Shown here: positions 1-6,671 of the stretch, piece by piece
How positions within the stretch are numbered: position 1 is the first letter of the stretch
How the letters are laid out: the number at the start of each line of letters is the position of its first letter
Assembly (NCBI GenBank): GCA_937958345.1
Contig: CALGNW010000087.1
Coordinates: forward strand, 1 to 15,943
Length of the DNA: 15,943 nt
From: an uncultured Neomegalonema sp.
Lineage (GTDB): Bacteria; Pseudomonadota; Alphaproteobacteria; Rhodobacterales; Rhodobacteraceae
Direction of reading: 5' to 3'
Notes under the pieces: generated by a model
Database searches by the model: none
Seen by the model: the letters and a program-made list of their open reading frames with translations, nothing else
Told to the model about the DNA's origin: nothing
Made by a program: the position numbers and the translations under genes

Positions 1-187
1 CTTTGACGACAATCAACCGGCGCAACGCCGCCTCGGCGGGACGCAGGATCAGCAAAACCGCTCCCCGCACGCTGCGCCGCACCGTCGGAACCGGCGTTTT
101 GCCGTCCGACCCGATCATCACGAACATCGCTGTGGCAATCCACAGCAAGTCCCTCTGATACCGGTCCAACGCGCTCTGCCAGTCCAT
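1..187 (-). CDS. Conserved small hypothetical protein, N-terminal part (runs off left edge)
   Basis: The reverse strand encodes a protein beginning MDWQSALDRYQRDLLWIATA, open for 62 codons to the window edge. The visible part has a hydrophobic helix (about residues 14-25), then a basic stretch containing VPTVRRSVRGAVLLILRPAE and RRLIVVK. This pattern resembles a small Rhodobacteraceae family of unknown function that I recognise only loosely. The ATG at 187 is preferred because AGGGA lies 7 bases upstream; an in-frame ATG at 205 has no comparable site. A -10-like TATGAT lies about 25 bases further upstream, with no good -35. Function is unknown; a role at the membrane is only suggested by the hydrophobic helix. 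Confidence 0.65.
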   Translation of the reverse strand, partial: MDWQSALDRYQRDLLWIATAMFVMIGSDGKTPVPTVRRSVRGAVLLILRPAEAALRRLIVVK

Positions 188-273
188 CTCAATCCCTGTT
201 CGCATACAATCCGAAACGGAACATATCATAAACATTGACGGAGCGCAAGAGATTGGTGAATACGATCCGCTCT

Positions 274-978
274 CTAAAACTTCATCCGCAATCCCAGCGT
301 TGCCGAAAAGGTATCGAGGTCGTCTTCGATTGTGCCGGTCAACGATCCGTCGGGTGCAAGGCGTCGGCTCTCAACCCCGAACGCACGCTGATAGCGCCCG
401 TCGAGCGTCAGGGCGTACCGGTCGGAAACCGCATAACTGACACCGGCGATGAACTGGCCTGTCAGCACCTCGTCGGAATCACTGACACTGACACCGGGGC
501 CGTACACAAAATCCTGCTCGGTAAACGCAACGCCAATTCCGACGCCGGCAAACGGTGTCACAGGAATCCCCGCAAGCGGCAGGTCGACGAGGACATTGGC
601 GAAAACCGAGGTCGATGAGCTGTTGCCGCCGACATTGATTTCGGCATCCGGTCCATTGCCCGAAAAGAAAATCTGATCGACGTCATTCTCGCGATAGGAC
701 AGCTCGACCTCGGTACGCAGACCGGCACGGCCAAAATTTCCCCACGCTTTTCCCAGCGCACCGCCGACAACGAACCCCGTGTCATACTCGTTTTCGACGG
801 TCTCGGGGCTTCCACCGATAGCGCCGGAAAACTCCGCATTATTTGCGAAATTTCCACCGGCAAAAACAGAACCGTAAAAGCCCGAACCGGCTTCTCCGGC
901 TGCCTGCGCAGGCGACGCTCCGAATAACAGGACGACCGATAGACTGCGGAAAAGGGTAGCAGGGCGAAGGGTAATCAT
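274..978 (-). CDS. Secreted outer-membrane beta-barrel protein (OmpA/opacity-like porin fold)
   Basis: A 234-aa protein with a signal peptide (basic start, hydrophobic core SVVLLFGA, cleavage after AQA near residue 27). The mature protein has alternating Gly/aromatic/hydrophobic strands (GFYGSVFAGGNF, YDTGFVVGGALGKAWG, LRTEVELSYRENDVDQIFF, FAGVGIGVAFTEQDF, LTGQFIAGVSYAVSDRYALTLDGRYQ). It ends in LGLRMKF, with the terminal Phe typical of barrel proteins recognised by the BAM complex. It is probably an eight-stranded barrel of the outer membrane. The ATG at 978 follows GGAGAAAATGAA, a strong ribosome binding site; the frame is open further upstream but lacks one. It lies 197 bases beyond soxG, so it is probably a separate unit. 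A 6-bp hairpin (990-1007) abuts the ribosome binding site. The ligand is unknown. Confidence 0.85.
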   Translation of the reverse strand: MITLRPATLFRSLSVVLLFGASPAQAAGEAGSGFYGSVFAGGNFANNAEFSGAIGGSPETVENEYDTGFVVGGALGKAWGNFGRAGLRTEVELSYRENDVDQIFFSGNGPDAEINVGGNSSSTSVFANVLVDLPLAGIPVTPFAGVGIGVAFTEQDFVYGPGVSVSDSDEVLTGQFIAGVSYAVSDRYALTLDGRYQRAFGVESRRLAPDGSLTGTIEDDLDTFSATLGLRMKF

Positions 979-989
979 TTCATTTTCTC

Positions 990-1007
990 CAGTGTGTTTG
1001 AACACTG
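990..1007 (-). promoter_or_regulatory. Small leader hairpin abutting the ribosome binding site of the barrel protein
   Basis: Read on the minus strand, CAGTGT and ACACTG form a 6-bp perfect stem around a 6-base loop (TCAAAC). The last stem base is the first G of the GGAG ribosome binding site at 987-990. Seen directly: the inverted repeat and its position. Inferred: it may modulate translation initiation, as leaders of outer-membrane protein genes often do. Chance occurrence is possible for a 6-bp arm. Confidence 0.3.
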
Positions 1008-1056
1008 AGGAAACACCCCGCACCACGACCTTATTCGGCGGGTTTCAGTCACGTTC

Positions 1057-1149
1057 ACTGACGAAACCGTCAGTAAAAGACGCGCGCAGCACGGCCCGCC
1101 GCGGCAACGCAAAGCTTGCCCCGTGGCGGCTCTATCCCGAAAATCGGGA
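1057..1149. other. Structured intergenic segment downstream of soxG (two perfect short hairpins)
   Basis: Between the soxG stop and the barrel gene there are two perfect hairpins. ACTGACG/CGTCAGT (1057-1063 and 1068-1074, 4-base loop) and TCCCGA/TCGGGA (1135-1140 and 1144-1149, 3-base loop) flank a GC-rich segment that can also pair imperfectly (GGCAA with TTGCC). Neither hairpin is followed by a T-run on the minus strand, so neither is a classical intrinsic terminator. They could mark the 3' end of the sox transcript by protecting or processing it. No open frame of note lies here. Confidence 0.35.
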
Positions 1150-1175
1150 CATGAATGTCAAACCCTGAATCGCCC

Positions 1176-1757
1176 TTACAAAACGCCGGGCATCGATCCT
1201 TCGCGGGACGATTCTTCCAGCCACTCCCACAGATACTTTGCGTAGGACCGAAAGCAGAGAATTTCGAACACATCCGGCCCGTCGCCCGACTGCCAGAACG
1301 CCGCGGCGACATGCGAAATGCGCGTGCGGCGCAGATCGCCGACGGCAAACTTATCGCGCGCCAGATCAACCGGCGCCCCCTTGGCCAGCACTTCGCGGGC
1401 GGCACTTCCTTCCAGCCGGAACAGCGTCCGCGCGTCCGACACGTCCACTGCGAGGTGATGCACACCGGACAGCTTTTCCGTCAGCACCGCCACCGCGTCC
1501 GCCGCCTCGCCGTAAGGCATCAGCAGCATCAACTCATCCGGTGACATCCACAACGCCGTGTCGGTCGCCTTGCGCACACCGGGCATATCAGATCCGACAG
1601 CAGCCTTCACCGCCGCCGCAACCGACGCCTCTGACAGATCAGCGCGCAGCGTCACCATCCCGCGCAAGGGTTGGACCGACAGTTTCAGTCCCCCTGCGCC
1701 GGTATCCGAAACGCCCTCGAGCAGCGGGCGCGCAAGACTCATATCCACTTCAGACAT
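1176..1757 (-). CDS. soxG: Sarcosine oxidase gamma subunit
   Basis: A 193-aa protein (MSEVDMSLARPLLEGVSDTG) with the small-subunit features of heterotetrameric sarcosine oxidase: PLRGMVTLRADLS, DTALWMSPDELMLLMP (the conserved SPDE.L motif), HHLAVDVSDARTLFRLEG, LRRTRISHVAAAFWQ, and the terminal FRSYAKYLWEWL. The fold is a short relative of the GcvT/YgfZ domain, and the subunit packs against SoxA. The start overlaps the end of soxA by 8 bases in another frame, with GGGAGAG upstream, which indicates translational coupling. It is the last gene of the soxD-A-G block. Family assignment is secure; activity depends on a SoxB subunit not seen here. Confidence 0.93.
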   Translation of the reverse strand: MSEVDMSLARPLLEGVSDTGAGGLKLSVQPLRGMVTLRADLSEASVAAAVKAAVGSDMPGVRKATDTALWMSPDELMLLMPYGEAADAVAVLTEKLSGVHHLAVDVSDARTLFRLEGSAAREVLAKGAPVDLARDKFAVGDLRRTRISHVAAAFWQSGDGPDVFEILCFRSYAKYLWEWLEESSREGSMPGVL

Positions 1758-4746
1758 CCTGACGCTCTCCCTTTTTGTCGTAGAACACCGGATCACAAAT
1801 CACGGCCCGCGCAGTCTTGTTCTTGGCGGTCGAGACTTCGATCACCTCGCCGAACCGTCCCTGCCCGCCATTAATCAGCGCCATCGCGATCGAGCGTTTC
1901 AGTGTCGGTGAGAAATACGTCGAGGTCACGTGCCCGATGGCCTTGCCGCCCTCTACGCCATGCGCCCCGTCCGGCAGCACTTCGGTCGGGTCTTCGGTCA
2001 TCAAACCGACAAGCTGTTTCCGGTCAGGCCGCGTCAGGTCAGACCGCTCCATCGCGCGCTTGCCGATAAAGTCTTCTTTTTTCTTCGACACCGCCCAGCC
2101 CATGCCGACGTCATGCGCGGTGACAGTCCCGTCCGTCTCGTCGCCAATGACGACAAAGCCCTTTTCAGCGCGCAGGATATGCTGTGCCTCGGTCCCATAG
2201 GTTCCGCCGCCCAGTTCTTCGGCCTTGGCGTGCAGCACCTCCCACAGCGCCAAGCCGAACGAGACCGGCGTCGCAAATTCGAACGACAGCTCGCCGGTGA
2301 ACGAAATACGGAACGCCCGCACCGGACATCCCGCCAGCGTCCCCTCGGCCATGCTCATAAACGGCAGGGCATTAAAGTCGATATCACTGTCGAGGCTGTT
2401 GAGCAGGTCGCGCGCCTTGGGTCCGGCCACCGCAATCTGGGTGAATTGCTCGGTGACATTGGCGGTATAGACTTTGAGGTCGAACCACTCGGTTTGCAGC
2501 CATTCCTCAAACCAGCCGTGAATATTATCCGCACCGCCCGAGGTCGTGTGACACAGGAAAGTCTCCTCGTCCAAACGCACAACGACGCCGTCGTCCATCA
2601 GAAAGCCGTTTTCGTTATTCATCAGGCCGTACCGGCACTTACCGGGTTTCAGCGTCGACATCATGTTGGTGTACATCATGTCGAGAAACTTGGCCGCGTC
2701 CGGTCCCTTGACGATGATCTTACCCAGCGTCGAGGCATCCAGCACACCAACCGTATTGCGCACGCGCAGGCACTCTCGGTGAATCGAGGTGTCGCGGTCC
2801 TCGCTGCCCTGCTGATAACGATAAGGCCGCCGCCAGTCGCCCACAGGCTCCCAATCCCCACCCCGCGCCGCGTGCCAGCCATGCAACGCCGTCTCGCGGA
2901 CAGGTTTGAACAGGTTGCCGGTTTCGCGCCCCGCAATCGACCCGAACGAGATCGGCGTATAGGGCGGGCGGAAGGTCGTCGTACCGACCTCGGCCATCGT
3001 CTTGCCCAGCGTCTTGCCGAGGATGGCGTGGCCGTTGATGTTGGACAGCTTGCCCTGATCCGTCGCCATGCCCAGCGTGGTATACCGCTTGGCATGCTCG
3101 ACGGATTCGTAGCCCTCGCGCGCTGCCAGCGCCACATCGGCCACCGTCACATCGTTCTGGAAATCGAGGAAGTGCTTACCGCCGAGGGCCGCCTTGCCCG
3201 CCGAAGGCGTCACCCAAACCGGATGCGTCGGCGTCTCGGCGGTCGCGGAAACATCCGGCACAGCCGCCGTTCCGCCCATGCCCAGTTCGGCCAGCACCTC
3301 CGCGGCCACAGCCGCCGCCTGCGCCACAACCGCATCCGTGGTCAGCGCACCATGCGCGCCGCCCGCAACATGAACCATTGCCTCGGCATCTCTGCCGCGC
3401 GGCGGGTTCGCGGGATCAGGGCGGTACATCACCGCCTCCTCGTCCCACATCGCCTTACCGCCGGAATGCGAATACAGATGCACGACGGGCGACCAGCCGT
3501 TCGACATGGCGACACAATCACATTCGATCGTCGTGCCGGGGGCTTCGGGATTATCGAAATCGACCGTCTCGATTGACGCCAGCTTGTTGCGCTTGGCCTT
3601 TGCCTTGCCGATGCCGGTATTCGGCCTGATCTCCAGCCCCAAAGCCCGCGCCGCGCCGACAAGCGGTCCGTCCGGCTCGCGGCGGCTGTCCAGAATCGCG
3701 CGCACCGTGCAGCCCGCCTCGGCCAGCGCCAGCGCCGTGCGATAGCCGTCATCATTGGTCGTGTAGACGACGGTTTTCTCGCCGGGAGACACCCCCCACA
3801 GCTTGACGTAATCACGCACCGCACTCGCCAGCATCACGCCGGGCAGGTCGTTATAGTTGAATGCGATAGGCCGCTCGATCATCCCTGTGGCTGCGATCAC
3901 ACGGCCCGTGCGAACCCGCCATAACCTGTGCCGGACCTGCGCCGCCTCGCCGCGATCTCCGCTGCGTTCATACAGCAGACAATAGTTATGGTCATACGCC
4001 GCCGAACAACAGGTGCGCAGGCGGATGGTGACATTGTCCATCGCCTCCAGTGCCGCAATCGTCTCCTCAAGCCAAACGCGCGCAGATTTGCCGTCAATCT
4101 CGGCATCATCATCGACCAGCAACCGCCCGCCGAGGCGCTCGGTCTGCTCGGCCAGAATCACCCGCGCACCGGCCTCGCCCGCTGCCTTTGCCGCGATCAG
4201 ACCGGCAACACCGCCGCCCGCAATCAGCACATCGCAAAACGCATAGGTATGTTCATACTGCGCGCTGTCCGCATGGGTCGGCGCTTTGCCGAGACCCGCA
4301 ATCCGGCGGATCACCGGCTCCCAGAAATACTTCCACGCATGGCGCGGATGGATGAACGTCTTGTAGTAAAACCCCGCCGGATAAAACCGCGACGCCGCCG
4401 CGTTCAGCACGCCGACATCGGCCTCCAGACTCGGAAATCTGTTCTGGCTGGTCGCATCCAATCCGTCATGCAGCTCGATTTGCGTCATGCGGATATTCGG
4501 CTCATGCGTTCCGGCATTGCCGAGGTTCACGAGCGCATTCGGCTCCTCCGGTCCCGACGAGACAACCCCGCGGGGACGGTGATACTTGTACGACCGGTTG
4601 ACCAGTTTAACGCCATTCGCCAACAGCGCCGAGGCCAGCGTATCACCGGGATGGCCGCTATAGGATTTGCCGTCGAACAGGAACTTGATCTGGCGGGTAC
4701 GATCCACCAGCACGCCGCCGGTTTCTAAACGATGGGACTGGCTCAT
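1750..4746 (-). CDS. soxA: Sarcosine oxidase alpha subunit
   Basis: A 998-aa protein, the normal length for SoxA. Residues about 15-110 form the 2Fe-2S-ferredoxin-like N-terminal domain (RTRQIKFLFDGKSYSGHPGD, YKYHRPRGVVSSGPEEPN). Residues 172-182 (DVLIAGGGVAG) are the Rossmann glycine motif of the NAD-binding domain, which continues to about residue 500. The C-terminal third (about 630-990) is a GcvT-like tetrahydrofolate domain (RVRNTVGVLDASTLGKI, CRYGLMNNENGFLMDDGVV, SFTGELSFEF). With SoxB, SoxG and SoxD it oxidises sarcosine to glycine and H2O2 and loads the methyl group on folate as 5,10-methylene-THF; it acts in the cytoplasm. The ATG overlaps the soxD stop as ATGA, so the two are coupled. 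No frameshift or missing segment is visible. Confidence 0.96.
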   Translation of the reverse strand: MSQSHRLETGGVLVDRTRQIKFLFDGKSYSGHPGDTLASALLANGVKLVNRSYKYHRPRGVVSSGPEEPNALVNLGNAGTHEPNIRMTQIELHDGLDATSQNRFPSLEADVGVLNAAASRFYPAGFYYKTFIHPRHAWKYFWEPVIRRIAGLGKAPTHADSAQYEHTYAFCDVLIAGGGVAGLIAAKAAGEAGARVILAEQTERLGGRLLVDDDAEIDGKSARVWLEETIAALEAMDNVTIRLRTCCSAAYDHNYCLLYERSGDRGEAAQVRHRLWRVRTGRVIAATGMIERPIAFNYNDLPGVMLASAVRDYVKLWGVSPGEKTVVYTTNDDGYRTALALAEAGCTVRAILDSRREPDGPLVGAARALGLEIRPNTGIGKAKAKRNKLASIETVDFDNPEAPGTTIECDCVAMSNGWSPVVHLYSHSGGKAMWDEEAVMYRPDPANPPRGRDAEAMVHVAGGAHGALTTDAVVAQAAAVAAEVLAELGMGGTAAVPDVSATAETPTHPVWVTPSAGKAALGGKHFLDFQNDVTVADVALAAREGYESVEHAKRYTTLGMATDQGKLSNINGHAILGKTLGKTMAEVGTTTFRPPYTPISFGSIAGRETGNLFKPVRETALHGWHAARGGDWEPVGDWRRPYRYQQGSEDRDTSIHRECLRVRNTVGVLDASTLGKIIVKGPDAAKFLDMMYTNMMSTLKPGKCRYGLMNNENGFLMDDGVVVRLDEETFLCHTTSGGADNIHGWFEEWLQTEWFDLKVYTANVTEQFTQIAVAGPKARDLLNSLDSDIDFNALPFMSMAEGTLAGCPVRAFRISFTGELSFEFATPVSFGLALWEVLHAKAEELGGGTYGTEAQHILRAEKGFVVIGDETDGTVTAHDVGMGWAVSKKKEDFIGKRAMERSDLTRPDRKQLVGLMTEDPTEVLPDGAHGVEGGKAIGHVTSTYFSPTLKRSIAMALINGGQGRFGEVIEVSTAKNKTARAVICDPVFYDKKGERQDV

Positions 4747-5063
4747 TTCACGCGGCCCTCGGCTTTAGCGGCTTCAACACGGTCGAGAATATCCTGCGGC
4801 GGGGTCGTCACATCGGCCTTGTACACCCCGAACACTTCCAGCGTCTGGGTCGAGCGGGCCATATGGAACCACTTGCCGCAGCCGAATGCGTGCCGCCAGC
4901 GTTCAAAATGCACCCCGCGCGGGTTTTTGCGGTCGAAAAGATAGCTTGAGAACTCGGCATCCGAGCTGCCCGGCCCGAACCGCACGATATGCGCCTCGCC
5001 GCCGGGGGCAAATTCGGTTTCTTCGCCGGAAACCCCACAACAGGGACAATCAATCAACAGCAT
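4743..5063 (-). CDS. soxD: Sarcosine oxidase delta subunit (zinc-binding)
   Basis: A 106-aa protein starting MLLIDCPCCGVSGEETEF, standard for SoxD. Likely zinc ligands are C6, C9, H58 and C62 (in RWRHAFGCGKWF), matching the three-Cys-one-His site known for this subunit. YLFDRKNPRGVHFERWRH is the other conserved block. The ATG at 5063 is chosen because the family starts at this residue and GAGG lies just upstream; the frame continues 18 codons further without family similarity. It is the first gene of the soxD-A-G run. In most sox operons glyA and soxB precede soxD, but here the upstream DNA is a 256-base gap followed by a divergent gene. Confidence 0.93.
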   Translation of the reverse strand: MLLIDCPCCGVSGEETEFAPGGEAHIVRFGPGSSDAEFSSYLFDRKNPRGVHFERWRHAFGCGKWFHMARSTQTLEVFGVYKADVTTPPQDILDRVEAAKAEGRVK

Positions 5064-5265
5064 ATCGGCATCCTCGTAAGGCTCGCATTCTCTTGGCCCA
5101 GAGCAACGTGCGAACAATCGTAATTATGATGCATCGAAAGGCGCACACTCTTGATGCGGCTTTCGATTCCGGTCAGGCGCACGGTGCTCTATGGCAGGTT
5201 TTTCCGAGCGCGCAAATCCGTCAGACTGTCGCCCCTTCGCGACTCCGCGCGGGGCCGGCAGGTGC

Positions 5266-5293
5266 TTGTTATCTCGGCATCAGGACATATCTA
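5266..5293 (+). promoter_or_regulatory. Possible sigma-70 promoter of the zinc-ribbon gene
   Basis: TTGTTA (5266-5271) and TATCTA (5288-5293) are separated by 16 bases and lie about 30 bases before the start codon at 5320. The match to consensus is moderate (4/6 and 3/6). The rest of the 5064-5319 gap between the divergent soxD and zinc-ribbon genes holds no convincing open frame, no SoxB remnant in any frame, and no other clear signal. Confidence 0.3.
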
Positions 5294-5319
5294 CTAGGTT
5301 GCGGAGCAGGAGGGCAACG

Positions 5320-5664
5320 ATGCCGGAACATGTCAGAAGCATCCAGTGCTGCTATTGCGGGGCGTCGACCCTCGTAAACCTGCACGAAGCCAATGCAAAG
5401 TCGCTGAAATGCCGTGAATGCGGTGCGGGCATGTCCATCGGAAAGATGGAGCATGTCGCCGCACGGCCCGAGGCAAGCGTCCGTAACGACGAGGCGGTGA
5501 GGCAGCTTGCCCCCCAATGGACCGGAAGGCGCGACTGGCTCGGCAAGTGCAAAGATGATGATGACGACGATGATGATGACGACCGCCGTAAGCCCAGAAA
5601 GAAAAAGGGCTTCTTTGATCGCCTCGAAGACATCTGGGACGAGGTCGAAGACATTTTCGACTGA
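5320..5664 (+). CDS. Zinc-ribbon protein with poly-aspartate tract and amphipathic C-terminus
   Basis: A 114-aa protein. Residues 10-37 form a zinc ribbon (CCYCGASTLVNL, then LKCRECGAGM). A linker follows, then a run of ten Asp residues (about 79-88) joined directly to a basic block (RRKPRKKK). The protein ends in an amphipathic acidic helix, GFFDRLEDIWDEVEDIFD. Small proteins with a TFIIB-type zinc ribbon and a basic-then-FxxxEDIFD tail occur in Rhodobacteraceae; none I know has an assigned function. The ATG at 5320 has GGAGG 7 bases upstream; a longer in-frame start at 5191 lacks such a site and adds non-family sequence. It is divergent from soxD and probably a single-gene unit. The role is unknown; binding of nucleic acid or a partner protein is possible. 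Confidence 0.8.
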   Translation: MPEHVRSIQCCYCGASTLVNLHEANAKSLKCRECGAGMSIGKMEHVAARPEASVRNDEAVRQLAPQWTGRRDWLGKCKDDDDDDDDDDRRKPRKKKGFFDRLEDIWDEVEDIFD

Positions 5665-5785
5665 CCGGCGGCCTTCATTCTTGCGTCGCCGCGCTTGACC
5701 GCGGAACCGGGTTTTCGCAGCGTTGTGCAGGGCTTCGGTCAAACAAAACCGCAAAAACAACGCCTTAAACGAAACGTCAAACCAA

Positions 5786-5827
5786 GTTCGCAAAAAGTTC
5801 CACTTTGCGCTTGTTCTTTCGATGTTC
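5786..5827 (+). promoter_or_regulatory. Two consecutive LexA-type SOS boxes (GTTC-N7-GTTC twice)
   Basis: GTTC occurs at 5786, 5797, 5813 and 5824, giving two exact GTTC-N7-GTTC elements (5786-5800 and 5813-5827) separated by 12 bases. GTTC-N7-GTTC is the established LexA operator of alphaproteobacteria (Rhodobacter, Caulobacter, Paracoccus and rhizobia). The second box lies directly beside a -10-like GATATAG at 5830-5836, where bound LexA would block RNA polymerase. The only gene placed to be controlled is the plus-strand gene at 5870. Binding itself is inferred. Confidence 0.65.
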
Positions 5828-5848
5828 CTGATATAGCGTTGGAACATC
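5821..5848 (+). promoter_or_regulatory. 8-bp perfect inverted repeat across the -10 region (GATGTTCC-N12-GGAACATC)
   Basis: GATGTTCC (5821-5828) and GGAACATC (5841-5848) are perfect inverted copies around a 12-base centre that contains the -10-like GATATAG. The left arm contains the last GTTC of the second LexA-like box. It could be a dimeric repressor operator or a hairpin at the 5' end of the transcript. No T-run follows, so it is not a terminator. Confidence 0.45.
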
Positions 5849-5869
5849 ACAGCAACCGTGGTGGTCGAA

Positions 5870-6139
5870 ATGTATTACAACGCAGAAGACAAACAGCAGT
5901 TCATTCAGGGCGAGCGCGACAGCCTTGCCGCCTCCGCCCTCTATGCCCGCCTTGCCCTCTCCCGCGCCGAAGCCGACGCACAACGCCTTACGATGGCGGG
6001 CAGCAAACCGGCAGAGGACCGCGCCTATGCCATGCGCGAGCGCGTCCGCGCCGCACACCGCGAGGCGATGAGCTTCGAATCGGATATCGAAGAAGACGAC
6101 GAATACGGCGATATGGACGAATACGGCTACGCCGCCTGA
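5870..6139 (+). CDS. Small acidic-tailed protein of unknown function, probably SOS-regulated
   Basis: An 89-aa protein, MYYNAEDKQQFIQGERDSLA, predicted almost wholly helical and highly charged. The middle is Ala/Arg/Glu-rich (LARLALSRAEADAQ, YAMRERVRAAHREAM) and the C-terminal 18 residues are Asp/Glu/Tyr-rich (DIEEDDEYGDMDEYGYAA). It has no signal peptide, no membrane segment and no cysteine. The ATG at 5870 sits behind GGTGGTCGAA; in-frame GTG codons at 5858 and 5861 are alternatives. I do not recognise the family. The two LexA-like boxes upstream suggest induction by DNA damage. It converges on rbfA with only 21 bases between the stop codons and no clear terminator between them. Confidence 0.7.
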   Translation: MYYNAEDKQQFIQGERDSLAASALYARLALSRAEADAQRLTMAGSKPAEDRAYAMRERVRAAHREAMSFESDIEEDDEYGDMDEYGYAA

Positions 6140-6160
6140 AACGGCCCGCCCATAAAAGCG

Positions 6161-6586
6161 TTACGCGTCGGCGTCATCAGCGCCGGCCTCTGAATCGCTC
6201 TTCAAATCGCGGGCGACATGCGGATCGGCAAACATACGCCGGGTTTCGTCCATACGGTCAAAACTGCGGTCGAGTTCGAATTTCAACGCCGGTGCGAATT
6301 TCAGCGACAGGCCGTTCATCACTTCATGGCGCAGCGGTTTGGAATGTTTCCGCAGGGCCTTCAGAACCTCTTCCTGGTCTTTGCCGCCCAGAACCGAAAT
6401 ATAGGCGGTCACCACCTTCAGATCAGACGAAGGCGCTGCCTCGCTGACGATGATCGACGTTCCGGCAAGCGCAGGATCGTGCAATTCGCCGCGCATCAGA
6501 ATTTCGGAAAGCTGACGGCGCACCAGTTCTCCGACGCGCAGGGCACGTTGGCTGGGGCCGCGCGGCGCCGAGGATCGCTTGGGCAT
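6161..6586 (-). CDS. rbfA: 30S ribosome-binding factor A
   Basis: A 141-aa protein with the RbfA KH-type fold: RVGELVRRQLSEILMRGE near the start, the central TSIIVSEAAPSSDLKVVTAYISV strand-helix segment, then LRHEVMNGLSLKFAPALKFELDRSFD. RbfA binds the 30S subunit near the 5' end of 16S rRNA and is needed for its late maturation and for cold adaptation. It has the usual family length plus a short Asp/Ala-rich tail. It is the last gene of the rimP-nusA-ylxR-infB-rbfA run, 85 bases after infB. truB, which commonly follows rbfA, is absent here. Confidence 0.94.
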   Translation of the reverse strand: MPKRSSAPRGPSQRALRVGELVRRQLSEILMRGELHDPALAGTSIIVSEAAPSSDLKVVTAYISVLGGKDQEEVLKALRKHSKPLRHEVMNGLSLKFAPALKFELDRSFDRMDETRRMFADPHVARDLKSDSEAGADDADA

Positions 6587-6616
6587 GCTCTAGGGTCTTC
6601 TCAACTACGTTCGTTC

Positions 6617-6640
6617 AAGCATCGCCCGCAGGCGATGCTT
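6617..6640. other. 10-bp perfect hairpin in the infB-rbfA gap
   Basis: AAGCATCGCC (6617-6626) and GGCGATGCTT (6631-6640) form a perfect 10-bp stem with a 4-base loop. On the plus strand it is followed by CGGTTTT, giving an intrinsic-terminator-like signal for transcription antisense to rbfA. On the minus strand, the sense of the operon, no T-run follows. There it may act as an mRNA processing or stability element between infB and rbfA. Confidence 0.5.
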
Positions 6641-6671
6641 CGGTTTTCCCGCGATACGCGGTTGCAGATGC

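Noticed and set aside
1057..1074. Hairpin after soxG as an intrinsic terminator
   Set aside because: The stem is perfect, but the T-rich side precedes it on the minus strand and no T-run follows, so a standard terminator is not supported.
1930..3576. Plus-strand 548-codon open frame inside soxA
   Set aside because: Antisense shadow of soxA with Arg/His-rich composition and no known domain.
5064..5319. Remnant of soxB upstream of soxD
   Set aside because: I read the minus strand in three frames: only short open stretches broken by stop codons, with none of the SoxB C-terminal sequence features.
5269..5850. Minus-strand 193-codon open frame with a strongly hydrophobic segment (VVIIIVVIIIF)
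   Set aside because: It is antisense to the zinc-ribbon gene. The hydrophobic run is just the reverse reading of the Asp codons (GAT/GAC become ATC/GTC), and it lacks a ribosome binding site and family features.
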